Assembly: GCA_937941095.1 (NCBI GenBank)
Contig: CALDYJ010000013.1
Span: 16,674-80,673 of the forward strand
Direction: 5' to 3'
Length of the DNA stretch: 64,000 bases
Source: an uncultured Saprospiraceae bacterium
Lineage (GTDB): Bacteria > Bacteroidota > Bacteroidia > Chitinophagales > Saprospiraceae
Shown: positions 55,560 to 64,000 of the stretch, piece after piece
Position numbering within the stretch: the first letter of the stretch is position 1
Layout: each line of letters starts with the position of its first letter
The notes under the pieces: generated by a model
The model's database searches: none
Told to the model about the DNA's origin: nothing
Seen by the model: the letters and a program-made list of their open reading frames with translations, nothing else
Position numbers and translations under genes: made by a program

Positions 55560-57002
55560 TCAAGCATCTGGATCGACAATGGAACCAAAAAGTGTAGCGC
55601 TGTTGTTTCTATCTATTTTTACATCTACATAATCACCTTTGCTGTATTTTTCTACTTTTGGAAAGATGACCATTTTATTTTGAGAATTTTTTCCTTTAAA
55701 GAAATCAGGAGATTTTTTTGAATCGCCTTCTATTAATACTTCAAAAGTTTTTCCAACATCTTTAGCATTATGTACGATAGCGACTTCTCTTTGGAGGTCA
55801 ATTACTTCTTGTAATCTTCTCTTTTTTGTTTTTAAGTCAACATCATCTTCATACTTTTTAGCGGCTAATGTTCCTGGTCTTTCTGAATAGAAAAACATAT
55901 AGCACATCGAGTATTTTGCCCATTCTATCATAGAAAGTGTGTCTTGATGATCTTCTTCAGTTTCGGAGCAGAATCCTGTTATGATGTCTGAAGAAATCGC
56001 ACAATCTGGTAGAATTTCATAAATACGTTTCACCTTTGCTTCGTACCAAGGTCGATCATAAGTTCGATTCATTTTTTTCAAAATCCTACTGTTACCAGAT
56101 TGTATTGGTAGGTGGATGTAATTGCAAATGTTGTGGTGATCCCTGATGGCGAAAATAACATCATCGTTGATGTCTTTAGGATGTGAGGTAGAAAACCTAA
56201 CTCGTAACCTTGGGTCAATCTTGGCAACCATGATCAAAAGTTCGGCAAAGCTTACGGTTTCTTCTGTTTCAGGATTTAACCATTTATAGGAGTCAACATT
56301 TTGTCCTAACAAGTTGACTTCTCGATAACCTTTATCAAAGAGATCTTGAGCTTCTGCAATTACTGTAAACGCATTCCGCGATCTTTCTCTTCCTCTAGTA
56401 AATGGGACTACACAGAAAGAACACATATTGTCACAGCCCCTCATGATGCTTATGAAAGCAGAAACTCCGTTGGACATCAATCGCATAGGGGTGATGTCAG
56501 CATAAGTTTCTTCTCTGGATAAAATTACATTAATCCCCTTGTCACCGTCTTCAACGTCTGCAATTAATTTTGGTAAATCCCTGTAGGCATCTGGACCTAC
56601 AACCATATCAACCAGCTTTTCTTCCTCGAGAAACTTTTTCTTAAGTCTTTCTGCCATGCAGCCTAAAACACCTACCATAGTGCTAGGTCTCTTCTTTTTT
56701 ACTTTATCATAAATTCTTAAGCGTTTTCTGACTGTGTCTTCTGCTTTCTCTCTTATGGAACAGGTATTGATTAGAATCAAATCTGCAATTTCCATGTCTC
56801 TAGTCGGTCCAAATCCTTCTTTTGATAGAATGGAAGCTACAATCTCGCTGTCTGAAAAATTCATGGCGCAACCATAGCTTTCTATGTAGAAATGCTTGCT
56901 GTATTTTTGCTTATTTGGATCTAATTGCTCAAATACCTCTCCTTGACGATTGGTATCAATCGTTTTTTTCAAACCGTCTATAGTAGGATTGTCATTATAC
57001 AT
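55560..57002 (-). CDS. miaB: tRNA-2-methylthio-N6-dimethylallyladenosine synthase MiaB
   Basis: 480 residues. The N-terminal UPF0004 domain has [13 protein letters not shown] and [12 protein letters not shown]. The radical-SAM cluster is C190-x3-C194-x2-C197 in GCDNMCSFC, and the C-terminal TRAM-like domain ends the protein. Adds a methylthio group to i6A37 of tRNAs. It begins 15 bases after the DUF1801 gene, in the same operon as the coiled-coil pair. Confidence 0.97.
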   Translation of the reverse strand: MYNDNPTIDGLKKTIDTNRQGEVFEQLDPNKQKYSKHFYIESYGCAMNFSDSEIVASILSKEGFGPTRDMEIADLILINTCSIREKAEDTVRKRLRIYDKVKKKRPSTMVGVLGCMAERLKKKFLEEEKLVDMVVGPDAYRDLPKLIADVEDGDKGINVILSREETYADITPMRLMSNGVSAFISIMRGCDNMCSFCVVPFTRGRERSRNAFTVIAEAQDLFDKGYREVNLLGQNVDSYKWLNPETEETVSFAELLIMVAKIDPRLRVRFSTSHPKDINDDVIFAIRDHHNICNYIHLPIQSGNSRILKKMNRTYDRPWYEAKVKRIYEILPDCAISSDIITGFCSETEEDHQDTLSMIEWAKYSMCYMFFYSERPGTLAAKKYEDDVDLKTKKRRLQEVIDLQREVAIVHNAKDVGKTFEVLIEGDSKKSPDFFKGKNSQNKMVIFPKVEKYSKGDYVDVKIDRNNSATLFGSIVDPDA

Positions 57003-57017
57003 TAAGAAAAATTTAAT

Positions 57018-57401
57018 TTATGTTTTTGGGTTCATTTTCCCATAAAACTTGCTTCTAGGGTAATTTGGGCCGACAAATTCGAGAATTCGAGTAAGAATAT
57101 CAAGTTTTTCATCATCTAGTGTTTTGAATCTAATGCATGATTTGCCACAATTAAACCCTTTAAGTTCATCTGCAAAGTTATCTAAAAGATCGTAAGGCAT
57201 AACGTATAATGCAAGGTAATTTTTTTGATTAGCCATAGCGCATAAAGTTTCGCTATCTAGCAGATACGTGGGCATTTTATAGCCCATTGTTTCACGAATC
57301 GTTGGATATAATTGAAATATTACTTTTCTAAGCTTTGTTAATGCTTTTTTTCTTTCTGATTCAAGCTTATTAATGTAGCTGCTTGCTTCTTTATTTTTCA
57401 T
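57018..57401 (-). CDS. DUF1801/YdhG family protein
   Basis: 127 residues. The family pattern is clear: RKVIFQLYPTIRETMGYKMPTYLL, ALYVMPYDLL, and GKSCIRFKTLDD near the C-terminus. Relatives include the Frataxin-like Fra/YdhG iron chaperone group, but no function is proven for most. It lies between the coiled-coil pair and miaB, with gaps of 12 and 15 bases. Confidence 0.85.
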   Translation of the reverse strand: MKNKEASSYINKLESERKKALTKLRKVIFQLYPTIRETMGYKMPTYLLDSETLCAMANQKNYLALYVMPYDLLDNFADELKGFNCGKSCIRFKTLDDEKLDILTRILEFVGPNYPRSKFYGKMNPKT

Positions 57402-57413
57402 GATTTAATCTTA

Positions 57414-58355
57414 TTACTTAACTGAATTTATTATTTCATGTACATTTTTATCGTACTTCTTGATAACAACAACATATTTTCGAAGATCTTGATTTAATGA
57501 TTTTTTTTGTCTTTGCAGATTGGACCTAATCATAATGGCGAATTTTAAAACATTGAAAACATGCTTTTGCAAAACCCAATCTGTTATTAAATTATCGTTA
57601 AACATTTCTACAAATTTGTCTCCATTAAAGTTTTCTTCAGCATAATATGTATTAAAGTAATGATATACATCCATTAGTTCTTTATTGAACTTGTTGATGG
57701 ACATTTGAGTCCGAGGGAGTAGCTTAAAGGCTTTTTCAATGTTGTTTTTTTTAATGATAGGCCCTCCTTTTTTGGGTTTGATTATATTGCCCCAAACTTC
57801 ATAGTTTGCACTATTCTTTAAGTGTGTTATGATTTGATTTAAGTTTTTTTCAGCTTTGTTGGCAGAGCTTATAGCTTCTTTGATTTCTTTCACCATGCCA
57901 AGATTTTTGTAATGCCTGGCATTTAATAACAAAATTTTCCTTTTTATTGCTGGAAATTCTTTATCGAATTCTTTTAAGTGTTTTTTACGTAATTCTTTGA
58001 TTTTCTTTTTAATGATCGAGTAGTCTTTAATTTTTTCTCTGACTACTTCGATTTCAAAATCTATTAAAGCAAGAACATCAACGCATTCGTTGTATTTTAA
58101 GATAGTTTTTAAACCCATTTCGCTTTCAAGCTTGCTGTTTGAATTTATTAATAACTTTTTGAATACATTCATTAAGCTATTTTCTTTCCTATCTATTCGA
58201 TCTTGTGTTTCATCAATGTAGGCATTGAGGGAATTTAGCTTCACTAAATAGAATTCTCTTTCAATCAATAGTTGATCTAAATAACTTTTTGCCATTTTGT
58301 AAGTCTCAAAATGTTCGATTAATTCTTTTAGCTTTTGATAAGTAGGGCTACTCAT
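57414..58355 (-). CDS. Coiled-coil protein, member of a three-paralogue family
   Basis: 313 residues, helical and charged (Lys/Glu/Ile-rich) throughout, without signal peptide or membrane segment. It is a clear paralogue of the 58352 gene, sharing TYKMAKSYLDQL/SFKLAKTHLKNL, NECVDVLALIDFEI/NECIDSLELIEFEI, EVWGNII/EIWGKSF and DNLITDWVL near residue 260. The third, more distant copy is behind sbcC at 18571. Function unknown. Its ATG overlaps the stop of the previous copy (ATGA), so both are translated together. Confidence 0.75.
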   Translation of the reverse strand: MSSPTYQKLKELIEHFETYKMAKSYLDQLLIEREFYLVKLNSLNAYIDETQDRIDRKENSLMNVFKKLLINSNSKLESEMGLKTILKYNECVDVLALIDFEIEVVREKIKDYSIIKKKIKELRKKHLKEFDKEFPAIKRKILLLNARHYKNLGMVKEIKEAISSANKAEKNLNQIITHLKNSANYEVWGNIIKPKKGGPIIKKNNIEKAFKLLPRTQMSINKFNKELMDVYHYFNTYYAEENFNGDKFVEMFNDNLITDWVLQKHVFNVLKFAIMIRSNLQRQKKSLNQDLRKYVVVIKKYDKNVHEIINSVK

Positions 58356-59296
58356 TTCAAAAGAGTTTTACTATTGATTATTCTATTTATCTCATTGTCA
58401 ATTTTTTCTATTTCTTTTCTGGCTTTCGTTTTGTCTGATCTCAGTGCTCTTAATTGTAGGTTAACTATGTCTCTTACTGTTTCTACATTTAGGATGACGT
58501 TAATTATTTTTTTTGAAAGCACCCAATCAGTAATTAAGTTATCGTAATAGATGGCCGTGAACTGTTCAAACTCAGAATATTCGCTGTAGTATTTAAGTCC
58601 CTTCACTTTAAAAACATCTTTTAACTCAGCTTCAAATTTTAACAGGAGCATTTTTGTTTTTACACTTTTCGCAGTTGATTTGTCGATGAGTGAAAATTTG
58701 TTCTTCTTTTTCTTTTGTGTTTCCACAAAAGATTTGCCCCAGATTTCTGTTCTCGAAGCTTTTCTTAGTACGCTTAATAATTTATTTATTTCTTTTCTTG
58801 CAACCAAACCAGAGGTCAAGGCTTCATCAATTTCTTTCAACAAACCTATAGTATGTTTATACTTATTGTGCGCAGCTTTAATTCTTCTACCTAGCTTAGG
58901 TTTTATTTTAATTAAAGCGTCTACTTCATTTTTTAAGAATTCTTTTAATTCTTTTTCAATGTTTAAATTGTTTGAAATTTTCGTTTTTAAGATCCCAATT
59001 TCAAATTCTATTAGTTCTAAAGAATCTATGCATTCATTAAAATGAAGAACGGATTTTAAATATTGTTGATTTTCAAGTGCAGACCCCTTTTTAGCAAGAA
59101 TTTTTCCAAAAAGGGAATTCATTCTTCTTTCTTTTTTTGACAATGCGGTATAGCTTTGATCTACGTATTTCTCAATCTGTGCTAATTTCAACTCACATTC
59201 TTTTTTCTTTGTTTTGAGGTTTTTTAAGTGAGTCTTAGCCAATTTAAAACTGTAATACTCTTGTATGAGTTTTTTTAATTTAGTTTTTACAGGCAT
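58352..59296 (-). CDS. Coiled-coil protein, member of a three-paralogue family
   Basis: 314 residues with the same plan as its neighbour: basic N-terminus, long coiled coil (about 10-130), a middle block with TIGLLKEIDEAL and EIWGKSF, then EAELKDVF and the conserved DNLITDWVLSKKI near 255. No enzyme motif seen. It is the first gene of an operon with the second copy, DUF1801, miaB and perhaps the sigma-54 activator. The tandem pair likely arose by duplication. Confidence 0.75.
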   Translation of the reverse strand: MPVKTKLKKLIQEYYSFKLAKTHLKNLKTKKKECELKLAQIEKYVDQSYTALSKKERRMNSLFGKILAKKGSALENQQYLKSVLHFNECIDSLELIEFEIGILKTKISNNLNIEKELKEFLKNEVDALIKIKPKLGRRIKAAHNKYKHTIGLLKEIDEALTSGLVARKEINKLLSVLRKASRTEIWGKSFVETQKKKKNKFSLIDKSTAKSVKTKMLLLKFEAELKDVFKVKGLKYYSEYSEFEQFTAIYYDNLITDWVLSKKIINVILNVETVRDIVNLQLRALRSDKTKARKEIEKIDNEINRIINSKTLLK

Positions 59297-59485
59297 TGAA
59301 ATCTTCTAATATGCTTTAAAAAATCAAGTAAAGAGGAGTAAATTTACCAATATCATTGGTTTTTATTCATTTTTTGAGCGATTTCATTATTTGGATAATT
59401 GTTAGCATTTCTTTAAAGCAGTGAAATAAAATGACAAAAAAGAATCGTTTTATTATTTTCGTCTTTTCCTTAAGTAAAAAATAAT

Positions 59486-61348
59486 ATGAGTCGATTTAAA
59501 TTCATCCTAGTATTTGCGATTATTAGCCCATTTGCAAACTTCACATTGGCACAATCTTCTGACCGATGGCAGCAAAAGATTTCTTATGAAATGGAGATTG
59601 ATTTTGATGTCAATTCAAATCAATACGCTGGAAAACAATTATTAGAATACACTAATAATTCTCCGGATGAAATAAAGCGAGTGTTTTATCATTTATATTT
59701 TAATGCCTTTCAACCAGGCTCTATGATGGACATCAGAAACAGAAATTTGCCTGATGCAGATTCTAGAGTTTCAGATAGGATTTCAAAATTAAAAGAAAAT
59801 GAAATTGGCTTCCAAAAAATCAATTCTTTAAAGCAAGATGGTAAAGAAGTAAAGTATGAAGTTGTCGGGACCATTCTAGAAGTCGAATTAGCAAAATCAT
59901 TAAAACCCGGAAAAAGTACAAAACTTGAGATGGATTTCCTAGCTCAAGTTCCTATTCAGATTAGAAGATCAGGAAGGGATAATAAAGAAGGGATTCAATT
60001 TTCTATGACACAATGGTATCCAAAACTTTGTGAATATGATTATCAAGGTTGGCATGCTAATCCTTACGTAGGAAGAGAATTTCATGGCGTTTGGGGAGAC
60101 TTTGATGTTAAAATAAGTATTGATGATAAGTATACAATTGGGGGTACAGGATACTTGCAAAATCCAAAAGAAATAGGGCATGGCTACGCTGGTGTTGAAC
60201 AGAAAAAAACGAGCGCATCAGGAAAACATACATGGCATTTTAATGCCCCAAATGTGCATGATTTTGCTTGGGCAGCAGATGCTGAGTACACACACACAAA
60301 GCTAGACCGAGATGATGGAACGACGCTTCATTTTATTTATCAAGAAAATGATAAAACTAAAGAAAACTGGGAAAAGCTTCCGAATATAATGAATATTGCT
60401 CTTGATCACATTAATGAAAAATACGGCAAGTATCCTTATGATCAATATACAATAATACAAGGAGGAGATGGTGGAATGGAGTATGCAATGGCTACCTTAA
60501 TCACAGGTGAAAGAAGTCTAGGTTCTTTAGTTGGAGTTTCAGTGCATGAATTGTTTCACTCTTGGTATCAAATGATACTGGGAACGAATGAAAGTCTTTA
60601 CCCATGGATGGATGAAGGATTCACAAGTTACGGTACAAATGAAACCATGGCTTGGTTGAGAGCGCAAGGTTTATTAGGTGAAAAAAGCATCACAAAAAAC
60701 CCTCAAGAAAGATCCTACAAAGGTTATTTTAATTTAGTGGCAAGTGGAGTGGAGGAACCTATGTCTACGCATTCAGATCATTACGATACAAATTTTGCCT
60801 ACGGACAAGCAGCTTATTCAAAAGGAGCTGTGTACTTAAATCAGATTTCTTACATCGTTGGAAAAGAAAATTTTGAAAAAGGAATGCTTAACTATTTTGA
60901 TGAATGGAAATTCAAACATCCAAATCCAAACGATTTTATAAGAATCATGGAAAAGCAATCTGGTTTAGAATTAGATTGGTATAATGAATACTTTGTCAAT
61001 TCTACCAAGACGATAGATTATGGCATTGTAGGTTTAGAAAAAGGTCAAAAGAAATCTTCTATAGTCAGTATGAATAGGGTCGGAAAAATGCCTATGCCTA
61101 TTGACATCACAGTCATAGACAATAAAGACAAGGCGCATTATTTTACCATTCCATTAAGAATCATGAGAGGTTCAAAAACTCAAGATGGGGACATAGAACT
61201 TAAAGTACTAGAGGATTGGCCTTGGACAAATCCTACCTATTCATTTTCTTTACCTTTTAAATTAAAAAAGATAAAATCAATTGAAATCGATGCAAGCAAA
61301 AAATTGGCAGACATCAATGATGAAAACAATAAGCTAGAATTTAACTAA
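59486..61348 (+). CDS. Secreted M1 family metallopeptidase
   Basis: 620 residues with a signal peptide (1-22, ending TLAQ). The zinc site is intact: H354-E355-L-F-H358 and the third ligand E377 (MDEGFTSYG), exactly 19 residues after H358. The exopeptidase motif before it reads GGMEYAM, a variant of the GxMEN loop. N-terminal beta domain about 25-250, catalytic domain about 260-510. Likely an aminopeptidase degrading peptides in the periplasm. Monocistronic, after a 189-base gap without a gene. Confidence 0.92.
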   Translation: MSRFKFILVFAIISPFANFTLAQSSDRWQQKISYEMEIDFDVNSNQYAGKQLLEYTNNSPDEIKRVFYHLYFNAFQPGSMMDIRNRNLPDADSRVSDRISKLKENEIGFQKINSLKQDGKEVKYEVVGTILEVELAKSLKPGKSTKLEMDFLAQVPIQIRRSGRDNKEGIQFSMTQWYPKLCEYDYQGWHANPYVGREFHGVWGDFDVKISIDDKYTIGGTGYLQNPKEIGHGYAGVEQKKTSASGKHTWHFNAPNVHDFAWAADAEYTHTKLDRDDGTTLHFIYQENDKTKENWEKLPNIMNIALDHINEKYGKYPYDQYTIIQGGDGGMEYAMATLITGERSLGSLVGVSVHELFHSWYQMILGTNESLYPWMDEGFTSYGTNETMAWLRAQGLLGEKSITKNPQERSYKGYFNLVASGVEEPMSTHSDHYDTNFAYGQAAYSKGAVYLNQISYIVGKENFEKGMLNYFDEWKFKHPNPNDFIRIMEKQSGLELDWYNEYFVNSTKTIDYGIVGLEKGQKKSSIVSMNRVGKMPMPIDITVIDNKDKAHYFTIPLRIMRGSKTQDGDIELKVLEDWPWTNPTYSFSLPFKLKKIKSIEIDASKKLADINDENNKLEFN

Positions 61349-61376
61349 AATTCAGAATGGCCTAGACACTTTTATT

Positions 61377-63194
61377 TTACCAGAAGAATCCTACGATTAC
61401 TGCGGTCACGATTAATAAAATGACACATAGTGTTCGATAATTTTGATACCATTTGAGTCCTTTTAATTCTTCAGTTTCAGAAGTATAAAGTTCTTTACTC
61501 CAAATGTAGTTTTCTAACTTATCATCAATCATGTCGCCATAATTTATTTTTGGATTTTCAGCAGCATCGTCTACGCTCGCCACTCTTTGGAATGTTTCAG
61601 CTTGTGGCGAAGTAAGTAAACTAACGATAATGTTGATAAGGATACAAACTACAAATAAGAAAAAGGTAAAGTGGAGAAAATGAACACTGTTTAAATAGCT
61701 GACCCATCCAGCAGCTTCAGTTCCTGCTGAATTGGCCGCACTTCCTAAAGCAGCGGCAATAACCATAAGTCCAGCAATTAAAAAGCCACCAATCAGGGCT
61801 GCAAAGGCACCATTACCATTGGATCGACGCCAAAATAGTCCAACCAAAAAAGTTGCGGCGACAGGAGGTGCTATGTACGAGAGTACTTTTTGTAAGTATT
61901 CCCAGAGAGAATCAAATGTTTCTATGATAGGTGCCCATAAGGTAGCTAAAACTACTAAAACTAAGGTTGTAATTTGACCCGCACGCACCAATTGTTTTGA
62001 AGTCATGGTTGGCCTCAATTTTTGGATAAAATCCATAGTCACTAGCGTGGAAGCTGAATTAAAAGTTGCAGAAACTGAAGACATCATGGCAGCCAATAAT
62101 CCTGCAAGAACTAAACCTAAAATTCCTTTTGGTAATAAATTAAACAAAAGCAAAGGATATGTCGCATTAGGACAATCATTAAGATTTCTACAAATGTCAC
62201 CATTAGGTAATTCATAATTCATGAAGCTCAGATCTAAGTCTGAGAAAATAAGAATGGCACAAGTACCTGGAAGAACCATCAAAAAGATAACTGGAAGTTT
62301 AAGAAAACCTGCAAAAATGGCTCCCCATCTTCCATGATTTATACTCTTTGCTCCTAGAACACGCTGCACCATAAATTGATTATTTGCCCAAAAATAGAAG
62401 CCTAAAATTGGTGCACCTAAGAGCAGACCTGTCCAGGGCATAAAGCCATCGTTAGCGGGCCGGACTAAGCTCAGAACTTCTTCAGCCGAACCAAGTTTTG
62501 CCCCATCATTTGAGGTTAACAGACCTTTAGAGGTCATGTCATTTAGCCCCTCGACCATACCTGCCCATCCTCCAACAGCTTCATGACTAAAAGCATAATA
62601 TGCTACCATAATTGAACCTAAAATCAGGATGACAGCTTGAACAACCTCAGTTTGGATAACAGAATTCAAACCACCTGGAACGGTATACGCAGCAGCACAA
62701 ACCGCTAAGATCCCTGCAATCATTAGGGTAGACATTCCTGGAAACATCAATTTTAAAATCACAATGCCAACGTACAAGCCTGCAGCTGTGTCAATAAGGA
62801 CATTTCCAATAATCATTATGAAAGAAAAGTAATACCTAGATCTGCTATCAAACCTTCTTTCTAAAAATTCTGGCATAGTATACACCTTCGATTTTAGATA
62901 GAAAGGGAGAAAGAAAATCGCGAAGAAAACTAAGACTACTGAAGCAAGCCATTCATAATTGTAAACATGCGTGTTACTTTTGAAAGCATCGCCTGCTAAA
63001 CCAACTAGGGTAGAACTAGATATGTTGGCTGCAAATAATGAAATACCTACAATAGGCCAAACCATGTTTCTACCCGCCAAAAAATATTCTTCAGAAGAAT
63101 TTCTTTTAGCATGGTACAGTCCGTAGCCAATAATTATGACAGCATAAAGTACCATAATTATTATATCAAGAGTCGTTAGATTGAAATCATTCAT
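61377..63194 (-). CDS. Sodium/solute symporter (SSS family)
   Basis: 605 residues with about 14 hydrophobic segments. Family signatures: IGYGLYHAKRNSSEEYFLAGRNM, GISLFAANISSSTLVGLAG (sodium-site region) and LAAMMSSVSATFNSASTLV. Sugars, myo-inositol or similar solutes are transported by near relatives, but the substrate cannot be assigned. It is in the inner membrane. The 5' leader contains a strong terminator 39 bases before the ATG and a structured RNA candidate (see 63234-63399), which could control it. Confidence 0.93.
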   Translation of the reverse strand: MNDFNLTTLDIIIMVLYAVIIIGYGLYHAKRNSSEEYFLAGRNMVWPIVGISLFAANISSSTLVGLAGDAFKSNTHVYNYEWLASVVLVFFAIFFLPFYLKSKVYTMPEFLERRFDSRSRYYFSFIMIIGNVLIDTAAGLYVGIVILKLMFPGMSTLMIAGILAVCAAAYTVPGGLNSVIQTEVVQAVILILGSIMVAYYAFSHEAVGGWAGMVEGLNDMTSKGLLTSNDGAKLGSAEEVLSLVRPANDGFMPWTGLLLGAPILGFYFWANNQFMVQRVLGAKSINHGRWGAIFAGFLKLPVIFLMVLPGTCAILIFSDLDLSFMNYELPNGDICRNLNDCPNATYPLLLFNLLPKGILGLVLAGLLAAMMSSVSATFNSASTLVTMDFIQKLRPTMTSKQLVRAGQITTLVLVVLATLWAPIIETFDSLWEYLQKVLSYIAPPVAATFLVGLFWRRSNGNGAFAALIGGFLIAGLMVIAAALGSAANSAGTEAAGWVSYLNSVHFLHFTFFLFVVCILINIIVSLLTSPQAETFQRVASVDDAAENPKINYGDMIDDKLENYIWSKELYTSETEELKGLKWYQNYRTLCVILLIVTAVIVGFFW

Positions 63195-63233
63195 TTTCTG
63201 TGGCTTATTGTGTGGTTTACAATAAACAAAAAA

Positions 63234-63262
63234 AAGAGCGAAGAATAAAACTCTTCGCTCTT
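63234..63262 (-). terminator. Intrinsic terminator in the symporter leader
   Basis: Perfect 11-bp stem (63234-63244 with 63252-63262), 7-base loop, followed on the - strand by a run of eight T bases. It lies 39 bases before the symporter ATG, so transcripts from upstream would need to read through it to express the symporter. Confidence 0.75.
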
Positions 63263-63399
63263 GAAAGAAATCACCCGACTGCTATTATTAGCTCTTTTGG
63301 AGCATCAAATAGCAATAATCGACCTTAGGTCGATCTCAAACAATATAGTGCTAATTTTAAAAGATGCATCCTTTGCAAGAAGGTTTTATACGATCGGTC
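63234..63399 (-). ncRNA. Candidate structured small RNA or regulatory leader
   Basis: On the - strand, bases 63399-63391 can pair with 63279-63271 (6 pairs with one bulge), 63367-63359 with 63298-63291 (GCaTCTTTT with AAAAGAGC), with a central hairpin at 63318-63334 (7-bp stem ATCGACC) and a small one at 63370-63383 (CCTT/AAGG). This gives a long closed rod ending in the terminator. It could be a transcription attenuator or riboswitch for the symporter, or an independent small RNA such as a 6S-like RNA. The 5' end and family are not known. Confidence 0.4.
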
Positions 63400-63528
63400 A
63401 AAACAATACCGTGTAACAAAAAATTGCTATTCAATCAATGATATAAATGTAGTTGCACATAAATTGAGATTTAATAATGTCACAGATACCACTTAGTTTA
63501 TTATCTTTTTTTGATATATATTTAAACA

Positions 63529-63981
63529 ATGAATATTAATATAAAGACTAAAATATCTGCACCTTTTAATGTACTGCTTGAAAATTTCAATCAAGAATTA
63601 TTCTTATACTTGAAACCACCCCTCATGGAGGTCGATTTAAAACAATTTGATGGTTGTAGGAAAAACGATTCCATAATTTTGGAATTAAGTCATTTATTTG
63701 GAAAAAACACATGGGAATCTTTGGTTACTGAAGAAGCTAAAACAGATAAGACTTGGTACTTTATTGATGAAGGCAAAATTCTACCTCCACCTCTTAAAGA
63801 TTGGAGACATACCCACATAGTCCACAAGATCAACGAAGAAGAATGTTATTTAATTGACGATATAAATTACAAGTCATCAAATGTTTTTTTAGATGTGATT
63901 TTATTCCCTGTCATTTATTTTCAATTTTGGTTCAGAAAAAATAAATACCAGCAATATTTTAAAATTAAAAGGAGCACATAA
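63529..63981 (+). CDS. SRPBCC (START-like) family protein
   Basis: 150 residues. Short beta strands and a C-terminal helix in the helix-grip style: ISAPFNVLLENFNQELFLYLKPP, a central beta region with ESLVTEEAKTDKTWYFIDEG, DWRHTHIVHKI, and the C-terminal FFRKNKYQQYF-like helix (VIYFQFWFRKNKYQQYF). Such proteins bind hydrophobic ligands; the ligand here is unknown. A hydrophobic C-terminal stretch may touch the membrane. It reads away from the symporter, so the two share a divergent region. Confidence 0.7.
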   Translation: MNINIKTKISAPFNVLLENFNQELFLYLKPPLMEVDLKQFDGCRKNDSIILELSHLFGKNTWESLVTEEAKTDKTWYFIDEGKILPPPLKDWRHTHIVHKINEEECYLIDDINYKSSNVFLDVILFPVIYFQFWFRKNKYQQYFKIKRST

Positions 63982-64000
63982 TTGCGCTTAAGTTAATTTT

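Larger units (their letters stand above)
63195..63528. other. Intergenic region with a structured leader, no gene
   Basis: 334 bases between the symporter (-) and the SRPBCC gene (+). From left to right it holds a 7-bp TTATTGT/ACAATAA repeat, the terminator at 63234-63262, the candidate RNA up to about 63399, and about 130 AT-rich bases that should contain both promoters. Confidence 0.65.

Noticed and set aside
63234..63399. A tRNA gene in the leader of the symporter
   Set aside because: No cloverleaf, no T-loop consensus and no CCA end; the fold is one long rod plus terminator.
1..64000. Prophage, insertion sequence or genomic island
   Set aside because: No integrase, transposase, terminal repeats or tRNA attachment site is seen, and base composition and gene style look even across the window.

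Overview
The window is AT-rich chromosomal DNA from a member of the Bacteroidota. The evidence is one secreted protein with a type IX secretion C-terminal sorting domain (1796-2953), several Bacteroidota-type families (DUF3822 beside rsmD, DUF5522, DUF6580, a LuxC-like protein next to pabB/pabC), a near absence of Shine-Dalgarno sequences, and -7 boxes of the TAnnTTTG type. The gene content is mostly housekeeping and cell-envelope functions. I see no tRNA, rRNA, phage, IS element or CRISPR array. A lineage such as Saprospiria is possible but is only a guess.

Layout. 1-1703: a sirtuin (cut by the window edge) coupled to the NAD(P)HX repair enzyme nnr. 1796-8698: a secreted hydrolase, then a complete tripartite RND efflux operon (adaptor, pump, TolC-like channel). 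8956-14180: a YjbR protein and FAD oxidoreductase on +, facing a GNAT, a TPR protein, an RNA cytosine-5 methyltransferase and a nucleotidyltransferase on -. 14336-18513: CvfB-like S1 protein, a thioredoxin/MsrA-like protein with DUF1415, phosphatidylcholine synthase, and two small membrane proteins. 18571-23771: sbcD-sbcC plus a coiled-coil protein whose two paralogues lie at 57414-59296. 24179-30271: a giant alpha-2-macroglobulin. 30342-36453: an adenylate cyclase facing a four-gene operon (cupredoxin, beta-barrel, TPR histidine kinase, response regulator).

36454-36762 is a divergent control region holding two palindromes 22 bp apart. 36763-44123: a DUF697/SHOCT protein, tsaD, a pilin-like protein, DUF3822, rsmD and a 1124-residue WG-repeat protein. 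44114-47756: pabC, pabB, a LuxC-like protein and rluD on -. 47899-54099: a Cys/Met-metabolism PLP enzyme, a serpin lipoprotein, DUF5522 and DUF6580, a HAD-like/arginyltransferase-like pair, a SpoU methyltransferase and an FKBP isomerase. 54216-59296: a sigma-54 activator, miaB, DUF1801 and the two tandem coiled-coil paralogues. 59486-63981: an M1 peptidase, a sodium/solute symporter with a structured leader ending in a terminator, and an SRPBCC protein.

The less ordinary items are the cupredoxin/barrel/two-component operon with its tandem palindromes, the three-member coiled-coil family with one member behind sbcDC, the structured RNA candidate before the symporter, and three family members with altered catalytic residues (LuxC-like Cys to Thr, RsmD DPPY to GPPY, a truncated MsrA module fused to thioredoxin).
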